This document shows positions 7,931 to 16,422 of a stretch of DNA of 41,255 bases, piece by piece. The notes beneath the pieces are model-generated. The model did not search any database and was not told where the DNA came from. It saw nothing but the letters and a program-made list of their open reading frames with translations. The position numbers and the translations under genes were made by a program. The DNA is from an uncultured Bacteroidota bacterium (lineage in GTDB: Bacteria; Bacteroidota; Bacteroidia; Bacteroidales; P3), in contig UQXW01000014.1 in NCBI GenBank assembly GCA_900545215.1, forward strand, positions 1 through 41,255, in the 5' to 3' direction. Position 1 is the stretch's first letter. Every line of letters begins with the position of its first letter.

Positions 7931-8151
7931 ATGAATCGGGGTTTGCTTTTTCGCTGTTTTGATGTCTTGCTTTCCAGCCAGCTTTTTGCCTTTCGGAATG
8001 GAGAACTTAGAGGTTTGTTTTATCGCATTATTGTTTGTTTCCCGTGCTTCTGATTTCGTTGTAAACATTCCATGGTTGATAAAAAGGAGGGAGGATATAC
8101 TTTCAAGCCGTGTTTCGGAGTTAATTTAGCAAAATCAAAATCTACATTATC

Positions 8152-11100
8152 ATGAGGATACTTTCAGGTGGTTTCTATTGTTTCGCAAGCATTGTTTTGT
8201 TTGCCTTTTGTGCTTATTCTCAAAAGGTAATCATGAACGAACGTTGTGTTTCCGACTACAAGGCGGCATACGATAACTATATGAGCGGCAATTATTCTTC
8301 GTCATTGGAGGGCTTTTCGGACTTTCTTTCCCGTTATCCGCAGGAGGATAATCCTTTCTCGGAGCAGGCTTTTTTCTATCGTGCGGCAGCTTCTCACGCT
8401 TTGACGAATGCAGATGCCGATGTCTTGCTTTCCGACTTCATCAGGCAGTATCCGCAATCTCCGTACTTGAATAAGGCATCTTTTCTTTTGGCGGATTTCT
8501 ATTCCGATGCCAAAAAGTTCGAGCAGGCTTTGGCTGTATATCGCGGAATGAATGCTTTGGCTCTTGAAGGGGAGAGTTGGTATGAGTATCATTACAAATA
8601 TGGTCATTGTCTGTTCTTGAATGGTAATTATGATGAGGCCGTGACGGAATTGGATAAGGTTAGGGAGGCTAAAAGCAGGTATGCGGCTTCGGCAAGCTAT
8701 TTTCACGCTCACATAATGTATGAACAGCAGCAGTATGAGCCTGCATTGAAAGAATTCCTCGACTTGCAGCAGGATAAGAACTTCGGAAAGATTGTACCTT
8801 ATTATATTGCCCAGATTTACTACTATCGTGGAAATTATGAGGAGTTGATAGAGATTGCTCCGAGCCTTTCGGAAAAATCCCAATCCAAACGAAGCGGAGA
8901 GTTGAATCGCATGTTGGGCGATGCTTATTACAAATTGGGACGGTACAAGGAAGCAATTCCTTATTTGGAAAAGGCGGTACAGCAAGAGAGTGCCGATGCT
9001 CAGGATTATTATCTTTTGGGTTATACCCTTTTGGAGGAGAAGGAATATGCCAAGGCGAAGCCTTATCTTTTGAAAGCGACGGATAACAGGGACTCTTTGG
9101 CTCAAAACGCTTTCTATCATTTGGGAATATGCTGCCTTGAATTGGGAGAAAAGCAGAATGCACAAGCCATGTTCAAGGAGGCTTGGGAGATGGATTTCGA
9201 TAAGGCTGTTCAAGAGAAGGCTTTGTTGAATTACGCAAAGGTTTCCTACGAAACCGCTCCGGCGTATAACGAGTCTGTCAAGGCTTTCCAAGCGTTTGCG
9301 GACATGTTCCCGAACTCCGACAAAGCCGATGAGGCAAAGGAGTATCTTGCACAGTTGTACGGAAACATGAAGAATTATCGCGATGCGGTTGAGATGTTGG
9401 AGCAAATGTCTGAACGCAGCCTGTCTGCAAACAAGGCTTATCAGCGATTGTGCTTGAACCGTGCAATAGAAGTGTTCAACGAGGGTAGGGCAGAGGATGC
9501 GTTGATTTACTTGGATAAATCGTTGTCTCAGGCACATGATAATGTACTTACGGCCACTGCGTACTATATGAAAGCCGAGGCTTACTACCAAATGGGAGAA
9601 TATGATTTGTCCGTGCAGAACCTCAATGCCTTCTATGCTTCGGCAGGTGCAGCGAAAAGCCCGTATCTCGCCCAAGCCGATTATACCATGGGTTATAATC
9701 TTTTCAAACAAAAGAAATATTCCACGGCAAAGAGCTATTTCCAAAGAACAATCGACAAACTCGATGCCAAGCAAAGCGAGGATGCCGTGTTGCGATATGC
9801 CGATTGTTTGTATATGTGTAAGGATTTCGATTCGGCGATAGAGCAGTACGGAAAGATTGTAGAGAAACAACATCCCGATGCAGACTATGCGTCCTATCAG
9901 ACAGCCATGGCATACGGTGCATTGGGCAATTACGAACGTAAAAAAGAGGTTTTGGAGCGAGCGTATGAGAATTACAGCAAAGGAAACTATGCGGCAACAA
10001 TAAAATACGAACTTGCAAATACCTATCTCACTTTGGAGGAAAACCGCAAAGCCATGGACACTTATCAAAACGTCATAACCTTATACCCGCAGTCGCTTCA
10101 CGTGAAGGATTGCTATGCAAAGATAGGTATGATTCATTACAAACTCGGCGAAGATGCCAAAGCATTGGACTATTTGGATAAATTGGTCAGGACATATCCG
10201 GAAAGTGAGGAAGCGCGTGCGGCTTTGGCAAATATCAAGGCGATATATGTCTCAGCCAATAAGGTCAATGATTACTTGGCTTACACCGAGAAATTACCGA
10301 CAGCGAGAGTATCGGCAGGGGATAGGGATTCCATAAGTTATCAGGCGGCGGAGAATTTGTATATGGAAGGAGATTGTGCGAATGCAATCATAGGTTTCGA
10401 GCAGTATTTGAGCAAATACCCGAAGGGAATCTTCTTTGTGAATGCGGATTACTACCTCGCAGATTGTTTGAACAAGTCGGGCAGAAAGACGGAGGCCTTG
10501 AAGCATTACGAAGCAGTGATAGAAAATCCCAAGAATGTGTTCACCGAAAAATCCTTGCTTAAAGCAGCTGAATTGAATTTGGAAGCCAAGAATTACGAGA
10601 AAGCAGAACAGCAGTACAATCGTCTGGAGGCGATAGCGGAAGTAAGTACGCATAAACTCTTGGCATCGGACGGACAAATGCAATGTTGTTTCCATTTAAG
10701 CAAATTCGATTCTGCAACAATGTATGCCAATAAACTGCTTTCTCTTGAAAAGGTAGATGAGACCGTAAAGGAAAGAGCAACGTATATTTTGGCAAAATCT
10801 TTGCTTGCAAACCGTAACAGCGGACAAGCGATTGTAGAACTGAAACGTTTGAGCCATGCAAAAAATCCCGAATATGCCGGAGAGGCTCAATACACCTTGG
10901 CTGAGTTGAGTTTTCTTGCAGGAGACACTGATGGTGCAGAGAAGATGATACACCAAATCAACGCAAACCCGTCAAGCGAATACTGGTTGGCAAAAACGTT
11001 TGTGCTTTGGGCAGACATATTCAAAAGCAAGGGCAATGTTTTGCAGGCAAAGCAGACATTGCAAAGCATAGTCGATAATTACGATGGAGATGAAGAACTG

Positions 11101-11232
11101 ATCGAGACAGCAAAACAAAAACTTCTTCAACTGACCGAAGAGCAGGACAAGACGCGTAAGGAAAATGAAACCAAACGCATGGAACATAATGCGGCAGTCG
11201 ATGAGGTCATAATAGAGGAACAAGAGCAATAA
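8152..11232 (+). CDS. Large secreted TPR-repeat protein
   Basis: This 1026-residue protein has a signal peptide (MRILSGGF, then an apolar stretch ending CAYSQ near residue 23). It is followed almost end to end by tetratricopeptide repeats. Typical helix pairs are visible, for example YYKLGRYKEAIPYLEKAVQ (about 260-280), YLLGYTLLEEKEYAKAKPYL (about 287-306) and YELANTYLTLEENRKAMDTY (about 618-637). The C-terminus (about 990-1026) is charged and Glu/Lys-rich, probably a helix or coiled coil. Such periplasmic or outer-membrane-associated TPR proteins act as scaffolds for protein assembly. No enzymatic motif is visible. It is first of three genes in the same direction; the next, an outer-membrane barrel, starts 29 bp later, which suggests a shared envelope task. 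A weak 27-codon ORF at 8072-8155 overlaps its ATG. Confidence 0.9.
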   Translation: MRILSGGFYCFASIVLFAFCAYSQKVIMNERCVSDYKAAYDNYMSGNYSSSLEGFSDFLSRYPQEDNPFSEQAFFYRAAASHALTNADADVLLSDFIRQYPQSPYLNKASFLLADFYSDAKKFEQALAVYRGMNALALEGESWYEYHYKYGHCLFLNGNYDEAVTELDKVREAKSRYAASASYFHAHIMYEQQQYEPALKEFLDLQQDKNFGKIVPYYIAQIYYYRGNYEELIEIAPSLSEKSQSKRSGELNRMLGDAYYKLGRYKEAIPYLEKAVQQESADAQDYYLLGYTLLEEKEYAKAKPYLLKATDNRDSLAQNAFYHLGICCLELGEKQNAQAMFKEAWEMDFDKAVQEKALLNYAKVSYETAPAYNESVKAFQAFADMFPNSDKADEAKEYLAQLYGNMKNYRDAVEMLEQMSERSLSANKAYQRLCLNRAIEVFNEGRAEDALIYLDKSLSQAHDNVLTATAYYMKAEAYYQMGEYDLSVQNLNAFYASAGAAKSPYLAQADYTMGYNLFKQKKYSTAKSYFQRTIDKLDAKQSEDAVLRYADCLYMCKDFDSAIEQYGKIVEKQHPDADYASYQTAMAYGALGNYERKKEVLERAYENYSKGNYAATIKYELANTYLTLEENRKAMDTYQNVITLYPQSLHVKDCYAKIGMIHYKLGEDAKALDYLDKLVRTYPESEEARAALANIKAIYVSANKVNDYLAYTEKLPTARVSAGDRDSISYQAAENLYMEGDCANAIIGFEQYLSKYPKGIFFVNADYYLADCLNKSGRKTEALKHYEAVIENPKNVFTEKSLLKAAELNLEAKNYEKAEQQYNRLEAIAEVSTHKLLASDGQMQCCFHLSKFDSATMYANKLLSLEKVDETVKERATYILAKSLLANRNSGQAIVELKRLSHAKNPEYAGEAQYTLAELSFLAGDTDGAEKMIHQINANPSSEYWLAKTFVLWADIFKSKGNVLQAKQTLQSIVDNYDGDEELIETAKQKLLQLTEEQDKTRKENETKRMEHNAAVDEVIIEEQEQ

Positions 11233-11261
11233 AAGAAACAAACACAAAAAGAAATCGGTAC

Positions 11262-12947
11262 ATGAAAAAGTATATATCCGCCATCATGGTTTTCTGTTTG
11301 TTGGGCATGAGTGCAAAAGCCCAACAACCAAAAAAAGATGAGTATAACGAAAGCGTCGTTATAAAGAGTACGTTCTCTCCTGTGGTGAATGAAGCGTACA
11401 AACTGACGAGTAAGCCAAGCGTATTCGACTCCACGTTCGAACTTCCGGCATTCAAATACGATAAAACAGGCAAACAATTCCCCACATTCATGACTTTCGA
11501 TAAGATAAAGCCTGCAAACGTGAAAGACGAACGGGCTGAGAAGTTGTACAATGCTCATATTAAAGCAGGCATAGGCACTTATTTTACCTCTCTTTTGGAA
11601 GCCTCATACTCGCAAACACGTTCCAAGGATTTGGTTTACAGTGCGGATTTCAAGCATAGGTCATCTCTCGGTCAGATAAAGGATTATGCACACTCCACGT
11701 ATGCGGAAAACGACCTGCATTTGTATGCAAAAAAGATATGGGAGAGCTTTTCCTTGGACGCAGACATCTTTTACGAACATCAAAGGTACTATTATTACGG
11801 TTTTTCCGATACGATAGACAAGACAAAGAGCGATTATCGCACCACATATCACACAATAGGAACACGTCTCAACTATCGAAGTCTGTACAGAGATGAAAGC
11901 ATGCTGCATAATTTCGCTTCCTTTGCTTTCAAGCATACTTCAGGTAAATGGGGTTATGGAGAAACGGATATAAATCTCGTGGCAGGAGTCAGAAAAGAAC
12001 TTTCACTTTTCAACAATCAAACACAGTACCTCGGATTGCAGGTAAATTATAATCAGATTGTCGGTTCATATTCCGCAAAAGACCTTACGCCGTTCTTTAA
12101 TCCGGAATTACGTCTTGAAGATTACAAAAACAGACAAGGGGTTGTCGATATAAATGCTTACATGGATTTCATGATAAAGCAATTCAACATTCACACAGCT
12201 TTATCCCTCGCTCCATGTTTCGGAAATCATGGAAAGTTTTATTTTCTTCCCGACATAGTCGTATCCTTGCCTAATCTGACGGAACATATAGGTGTGGAAG
12301 GCGGATTGAAGTCCGAAACAGAACTTCCTACACTCAATGCCATGGTGAGGGAAAACCCATATATTTCGCCTTTGGTGCAAACGAAATTGCAGAGTACCAT
12401 AAGCCTTTTTGCCAAAGCCTCATACAGCGGTTCGAACAACCTGCATGCAGAGTTGGAATTAGGATTTGCTTCGCTTCAAGACAAGTATTTCTATACTCTT
12501 GACACCAATGCAACTCTCAACAATATGTTTTCCATCGTACACGACAATGCTAAGCGACTTTATGTAGATTTTCGTTTCGATTATAAACTGAAAGACATCA
12601 CCTTGAAAGCCAATGCTTCTTTCCAAAACATGAAAACCGAGGATTTGGAAAAAGCATGGTATGTTCCGAACTTCAAAACCGGAATATCTGTCGAATATTC
12701 GGTGGATAAATTGACAGTAGCCTTGATACCGACTTTTGCAAGTTCTGTCAAATGCTTGAATGAGAAAAGGGAAGTCGTCAAATTGAAATCTCGTTTCGAT
12801 TTGAACCTTAATGCTTCTTATAAATACTCCGACCAATGGACTTTCTTCACGGAATTGAATAATCTTGCGTTCCAACGCTATTACAATTACTACAACTACC
12901 CTGCACAACGCTTCGTAGGCATTATTGGAGCAAGATATGCTTTCTGA
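11262..12947 (+). CDS. Outer-membrane beta-barrel protein (TonB-receptor-like barrel without plug)
   Basis: This 561-residue protein has a signal peptide (MKKYISAIMVFCLLG, ending SAKAQ at about residue 21). Its body alternates polar and aromatic residues as transmembrane beta-strands do, for example YNAHIKAGIGTYFTSLLEAS, NLHLYAKK-type strands and KLTVALIPTFAS. It ends in aromatic strands and a terminal Phe (GARYAF), typical of barrels inserted by the BAM machinery. There is no plug or TonB-box region of normal size, so classical TonB-dependent transport is unlikely. The position between a secreted TPR protein and a small helical protein, with a 2-bp gap to the latter, suggests one operon. I recall TPR/barrel pairs as conserved in Bacteroidetes genomes but cannot name a characterised one. 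Confidence 0.85.
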   Translation: MKKYISAIMVFCLLGMSAKAQQPKKDEYNESVVIKSTFSPVVNEAYKLTSKPSVFDSTFELPAFKYDKTGKQFPTFMTFDKIKPANVKDERAEKLYNAHIKAGIGTYFTSLLEASYSQTRSKDLVYSADFKHRSSLGQIKDYAHSTYAENDLHLYAKKIWESFSLDADIFYEHQRYYYYGFSDTIDKTKSDYRTTYHTIGTRLNYRSLYRDESMLHNFASFAFKHTSGKWGYGETDINLVAGVRKELSLFNNQTQYLGLQVNYNQIVGSYSAKDLTPFFNPELRLEDYKNRQGVVDINAYMDFMIKQFNIHTALSLAPCFGNHGKFYFLPDIVVSLPNLTEHIGVEGGLKSETELPTLNAMVRENPYISPLVQTKLQSTISLFAKASYSGSNNLHAELELGFASLQDKYFYTLDTNATLNNMFSIVHDNAKRLYVDFRFDYKLKDITLKANASFQNMKTEDLEKAWYVPNFKTGISVEYSVDKLTVALIPTFASSVKCLNEKREVVKLKSRFDLNLNASYKYSDQWTFFTELNNLAFQRYYNYYNYPAQRFVGIIGARYAF

Positions 12948-12949
12948 AA

Positions 12950-13525
12950 ATGAGTAAAACCGAAAAGGAAAGTCTCATCAAGGAGCTTGACTGTTCGATG
13001 GGCATTGCTGCAATAGAGCGTTTCATAAGAAGGATAAAAGAAGGCGAATTGTCGGTCGTCTGTCTGTATGAAGTAAGTATGGAAAGAACTGACAAAACGG
13101 GCTTTCATGCTGCTTGGATTTTGGAAAAGCTATGTGAGAGAATACCTGATTATGCGGAGTTATTCATTGAAGAGTTGGTAGGAAACTTCACCGAAATACA
13201 AAATCAAAGTAGCATGAGGGCGTATGCCAAGTTGCTATCTCGTCTTTTGCGACAACAAAAGCGAGGGATACTTCATGAAACACTCTCCACAATGTTACTT
13301 TCCATAAATCCCGACAAACTTATAGAAGCCTGCTTTTCTTTCATCATCAACCCGAATGTGCGTATCTCCGTAAAGCAGATGTGCTGCGAACTTATGTTGT
13401 TCTACAAAGAAAAAGAGGGTTGGATAAAAAACGAATTGCATGAATTTGCCGCACAACTTGCTCTGCAAAGCACGCCTGCGGCACAGTCTTACCGCAGAAA
13501 ACTAATCCAAGCCTTGGAAGTATAG
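12950..13525 (+). CDS. Small helical (HEAT/ARM-like) protein of unknown function
   Basis: This 191-residue protein has no signal peptide and starts 2 bp after the barrel gene's stop, so it is very likely translated with it. The sequence looks all-helical, with paired amphipathic helices such as FIEELVGNF, MRAYAKLLSRLLRQQ, PDKLIEACFSFIINPNVRI and VKQMCCELMLFYKEK. This spacing is typical of HEAT/ARM solenoids. There are no catalytic motifs. Being cytoplasmic, it may regulate or report on the envelope pair upstream, but that is inference from position only. Confidence 0.8.
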   Translation: MSKTEKESLIKELDCSMGIAAIERFIRRIKEGELSVVCLYEVSMERTDKTGFHAAWILEKLCERIPDYAELFIEELVGNFTEIQNQSSMRAYAKLLSRLLRQQKRGILHETLSTMLLSINPDKLIEACFSFIINPNVRISVKQMCCELMLFYKEKEGWIKNELHEFAAQLALQSTPAAQSYRRKLIQALEV

Positions 13526-13545
13526 CAGATAAAGAGGTAAGAGAA

Positions 13546-13579
13546 AAGGCTCGAACACTTTTTGAATGCACCGAGCCTT
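13546..13579 (+). terminator. Stem-loop after the TPR/barrel operon
   Basis: AAGGCTCG (13546-13553) pairs with CGAGCCTT (13572-13579) around an 18-nt loop, 21 bp after the stop of the small helical protein. There is no T-run, so it is either a weak terminator or a 3'-end stabiliser. Confidence 0.4.
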
Positions 13580-13712
13580 GATATTATCAAACCATCAAAT
13601 TTATTCGATGAAAATTTTTTTCGTCCCAATTTGCTCTTGTGTAGTCTCTTGAAATTTTAGTGGTGTTAAAACAAAGAATTACACAAAACCGACACAAGAG
13701 AGTGTTAAAAAC

Positions 13713-13761
13713 AAAAGAATATCGGACAAAAGCCAAAGCCGCCTTTGGCAGATATTCTTTT
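13713..13761. terminator. Bidirectional terminator with nested stems
   Basis: AAAAGAATATC (13713-13723) and GATATTCTTTT (13751-13761) are perfect reverse complements. Inside, GCCAAAG and CTTTGGC form a second hairpin (about 13732-13749). A T-run follows on both strands. The element lies between convergent transcripts and its right foot touches the stop codon of the minus-strand gene at 13760. The rest of the gap from 13580 holds an AT-rich stretch with a CTCTTGTG/CACAAGAG inverted repeat (13634-13641, 13693-13700) and two direct copies of a TGTTAAAAC-like string. Confidence 0.75.
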
Positions 13762-14131
13762 ATATCAGTAACACTTGTAATTGATAAAGGTTTTTGGTGA
13801 GTAACAAGCCCGCCTTCATGCTCTGAAGACGCTCGTTCAATATCCTCGTTTTGTGAAACTCTAAATCGTAAGGCGGATTAAAGTCAAACACCTCTTGATG
13901 ATTGCTGACCTTATACCTGCTTTCCGAAAGAGCTATTTCGATATTGTTTCTCGTTTCGCACTTTTTGGCGTTGAATAGCTTGCCGTATGGCTTGGCTTTG
14001 CCGAAAGAAGTCAACGAAGTCTTGAAAAGGTAAGATTTGCAGCCACGTGTGGATACATCGACACCGCTTTGCGAAATCAACATCATCGCAAGCAATGCCA
14101 AAACGTAAGTTATATTTTTATACCCTTTCAT
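13760..14131 (-). CDS. Small secreted protein of unknown function
   Basis: This 123-residue protein begins MKGYKNITYVLALLAMMLIS, an N-terminal signal or anchor segment. After it, the chain is basic and polar with two cysteines (GCKSYLF, KKCETR) and no recognised domain. The frame opens 11 codons earlier at 14164. However, the promoter boxes at 14162-14193 place transcription start near 14155, so the Met at 14131 is the likely start. It is alone on its strand between a terminator and a sulfatase-modifying-factor-like gene. I do not recognise it. Confidence 0.65.
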   Translation of the reverse strand: MKGYKNITYVLALLAMMLISQSGVDVSTRGCKSYLFKTSLTSFGKAKPYGKLFNAKKCETRNNIEIALSESRYKVSNHQEVFDFNPPYDLEFHKTRILNERLQSMKAGLLLTKNLYQLQVLLI

Positions 14132-14161
14132 TCTGCGAAACCGTATATAAGTATCCGTCTG

Positions 14162-14193
14162 CAAAAATACAGCAAATTTCTCACCAAAGCAAA
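14162..14193 (-). promoter_or_regulatory. Promoter of the small secreted protein
   Basis: On the minus strand TTTG (14193-14190) is followed after 20 bp by TATTTTTG (14169-14162), a full match to the Bacteroidetes promoter pattern. The predicted start near 14155 leaves about 24 nt before the ATG at 14131 and rules out the earlier in-frame Met at 14164. Confidence 0.65.
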
Positions 14194-14322
14194 TTTTTCT
14201 TCATCAAATCCTGATTTCTTTTTCCTCACTACTTATGTCATCTGAATGAGAGAGGCTTTTTGTTTTCCCGATTTGTCGCCGGAGTAAATTCGGCTGACTT
14301 ATCAAGCTGCCGATGAATGCAA

Positions 14323-15246
14323 TCAGAGAGCAAGGCGAAAACCTATGTTGAAACTTGCTTGCTTGGGATAATCGCAATTTCGATGAGATATGCGCATGCT
14401 TTCTCCCGTGTAATTCCATGCACGCCCTCTGTAAACTCGTTGCTCTTTTCCTTCTGTACCTTTCGGGTTCATCTGTGGAAAATCCCGATATTCTCCATAC
14501 CAATCGTTGCACCATTCTGCCACATTGCCGTTCATATCATATAATCCGAGTTCATTCGCAACTTTTGTCCCGACTTTGTGAGTTCTGTTGTTGCTGTTGG
14601 CTTCGCACCATGCCACTTCTTCGATTTTATTGCTTCCGCTATATTTGTAATTCCGGCTTTTGTTACCACCTCTTGCTGCATATTCCCACTCTGCTTCGGT
14701 GGGTAAGCGAAACGGCAAACCGGTCAATTCTCTTAATTTGCCGAGAAATGCCTGACAATCTTCCCAACTTATTTGTTCCACAGGGCAATTTCTGCATTTG
14801 AAGAACGAAGGGTTGTTACCCATTACCGCCTGCCAAAGTTCTTGTGTTACTTCTGTTTGCCCAATGAAGTAATCCGAAAGTGTAACATGGTGAACAGGCT
14901 TTTCATCGTTGTCAGCATATTTATCTTGTTTTATCGTAGCACCCATCAGAAATGTTCCGCCTTCCACTTTCACCATTTTGAACTTAACACCGTTTACGTT
15001 GAAAACGCCTGTGCTATGTTCAACCAACCAATTCAGTGCCTCCCGCCTGACGGTTTCGTCATCACAGTCGAATACCTCCTCGAATTGTTCCCTGCTTTCA
15101 TATTGCCCTTTTTCCGAGTAGAACTTTTTAGCCGTTTCAAACAGCTCGCGGCAATGCAGGCTTTTATTCTGTGCAAGCAGACCACAGCATAAAAGCAATA
15201 CTTCGGCATAAAACAATATTCCTTTTTTAATCGCACTTGTTATCAT
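14323..15246 (-). CDS. Secreted formylglycine-generating-enzyme-fold (SUMF1) protein
   Basis: This 307-residue protein has a signal peptide (MITSAIKKGILFYAEVLLL, cleavage near LLAQ). After an about 60-residue linker it carries an FGE-sulfatase domain. Motifs are GGTFLMGA, QTEVTQELWQAVMG, NPSFF, PVEQISWEDCQAFL, FRLPTEAEWEYAARGG, GLYDMNGNVAEWCNDWYG, RVYRGRAWN and NIGFRLAL. True formylglycine-generating enzymes use two cysteines in the region after RGGSW. Here that stretch (YTGESMRISHRNC) has only one, so catalysis is doubtful and a binding or structural role is more likely, as for other non-catalytic members. The frame opens earlier at 15291, but the promoter box at 15273-15280 makes the Met at 15246 the likely start. 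Confidence 0.88.
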   Translation of the reverse strand: MITSAIKKGILFYAEVLLLCCGLLAQNKSLHCRELFETAKKFYSEKGQYESREQFEEVFDCDDETVRREALNWLVEHSTGVFNVNGVKFKMVKVEGGTFLMGATIKQDKYADNDEKPVHHVTLSDYFIGQTEVTQELWQAVMGNNPSFFKCRNCPVEQISWEDCQAFLGKLRELTGLPFRLPTEAEWEYAARGGNKSRNYKYSGSNKIEEVAWCEANSNNRTHKVGTKVANELGLYDMNGNVAEWCNDWYGEYRDFPQMNPKGTEGKEQRVYRGRAWNYTGESMRISHRNCDYPKQASFNIGFRLAL

Positions 15247-15272
15247 CTCCAATACTATCCATATTAAGTTTG

Positions 15273-15280
15273 CAAAGATA
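15273..15280 (-). promoter_or_regulatory. -7 box for the SUMF1-like gene
   Basis: On the minus strand this reads TATCTTTG, followed by CA as in most promoters of this window. Transcription would start near 15267, 21 nt before the ATG at 15246. The -33 box is poor at the expected distance. Confidence 0.5.
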
Positions 15281-15347
15281 AAGATTATCATTCATTTGCC
15301 ATAAAGAAATGAGGTCTTGTTTTATCCGATACTTATTCGGAAGTAAT

Positions 15348-15404
15348 GAAATGTTGTTTTTTTTGATGTGAGAGGCTATTTCACTATATGAAAAACAACA
15401 TTTC
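15348..15404. repeat. Perfect 14-bp inverted repeat between divergent genes
   Basis: GAAATGTTGTTTTT (15348-15361) and AAAAACAACATTTC (15391-15404) are perfect reverse complements around a 29-nt loop. The loop has a small GTGA/TCAC stem of its own. It sits at the left edge of the Rhs accessory region, about 100 bp upstream of the SUMF1-like gene's promoter box. No gene is seen in the rest of the gap 15281-15633. A weak promoter-like TTACTTTG lies at about 15597-15604, ahead of the next gene. Confidence 0.6.
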
Positions 15405-15633
15405 GATTGAAAATACTCCGAAACGCGAAAAAATATAGCAAACTCTTATAATTTTGTATTGTATTGCAATCAAGGAAGCAATGGCATAAACGCATAAATT
15501 CGCTATTTGGTGATGCAAATTGAGATAGAAAAATTGATAGATTCGCACTATGAAAGAGAAAAACAAAAGAAAATTTGGCAGTTTCAATAATTTCGTTTTA
15601 CTTTGCAGAGTAAAACAACAAAGAAAAGCCATA

Positions 15634-16422
15634 ATGAGAATAGCTCAAATAGTTACAGCCACTGTGATGGCTTTCATCTTATTTCCTGATAGCAGTAATG
15701 CACAAGAATATTATTATGGGGAAGGTGACTTTGGCGAATTGGTAATCAAGAACGATTCAACATATTCTATTTCATTCTATGAAATGCCGACGTGTTCACC
15801 AAACATCTTTTATGACATTGGTCACTACCATAGAATTGGGGATACCTTGTTTTTGAATTCGGTTTGTAAAAGGAAATATGAACTTATAGAATGTTCAGAG
15901 CAAGAACCGCTTAATAGCAATTGCACATCAAGATACATCATTAAGCATTATAGAGTTGAAGGAGAACGCTATTATCAAATAGATGAGTGGGTTGGAATTC
16001 AGAATTGTGATGACCCAACAGAAGTCTTTTTAGGCTCTAACTTTTTCTACAAGGGAGACTTGATTGTAATTAAATATAGTGTATATAGTTACAGGTTTAG
16101 AATTGGCAAAGAGCTTCCGAAACGGTATTATAAAATCAAAATACTTGATAATGATGTTTGGCAAGAGCATGTCTATTTAGAAGAATTTCCTCTTTTGATT
16201 AGAAAGAACAAATTGATACCAATAGATAAAGAGAAAAATGAAGAATGTTGGGGTAATAACAGTTTTTACTTTCCCAAAATGAAAAAGAAAAAGAAGCAAA
16301 ACAGGTTTAAAGTCATTACGATGTTGTATCGAGGGTTGATAGATTTACCAAACGGGTATAATTTACCACAAAAGCCACATTGGGTATATTCAATAGAACA
16401 CATTGGAGAGAATAATAGATGA
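15634..16422 (+). CDS. Secreted protein, paralogue 1 of an Rhs-linked family
   Basis: This 262-residue protein has a signal peptide (MRIAQIVTATVMAFILF, ending SNAQ). The mature part starts EYYYGEGDFGELVIKNDS and later has GDTLFLNS, RKYELIE, EFPLLIRKNKLIPIDKEKN and NNSFYFPKMKKKK. The gene at 20824-21660 shares all of these motifs, so the two are paralogues on either side of the Rhs gene. No known domain is recognised. An export signal plus toxin context fits an envelope immunity protein or a toxin-associated factor, but that is inference. The frame is open 28 codons upstream (15550); the promoter-like box at about 15597-15604 and the signal peptide favour 15634. The stop overlaps the next gene's ATG (ATGA), so the two are coupled. 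Confidence 0.75.
   Translation: MRIAQIVTATVMAFILFPDSSNAQEYYYGEGDFGELVIKNDSTYSISFYEMPTCSPNIFYDIGHYHRIGDTLFLNSVCKRKYELIECSEQEPLNSNCTSRYIIKHYRVEGERYYQIDEWVGIQNCDDPTEVFLGSNFFYKGDLIVIKYSVYSYRFRIGKELPKRYYKIKILDNDVWQEHVYLEEFPLLIRKNKLIPIDKEKNEECWGNNSFYFPKMKKKKKQNRFKVITMLYRGLIDLPNGYNLPQKPHWVYSIEHIGENNR

Noticed and set aside
8302..10068. 588-codon antisense frame inside the TPR gene
   Set aside because: Long only because the sense codons lack certain stops on the other strand; the sense frame has a signal peptide and clear TPRs, the antisense has no recognisable domain.
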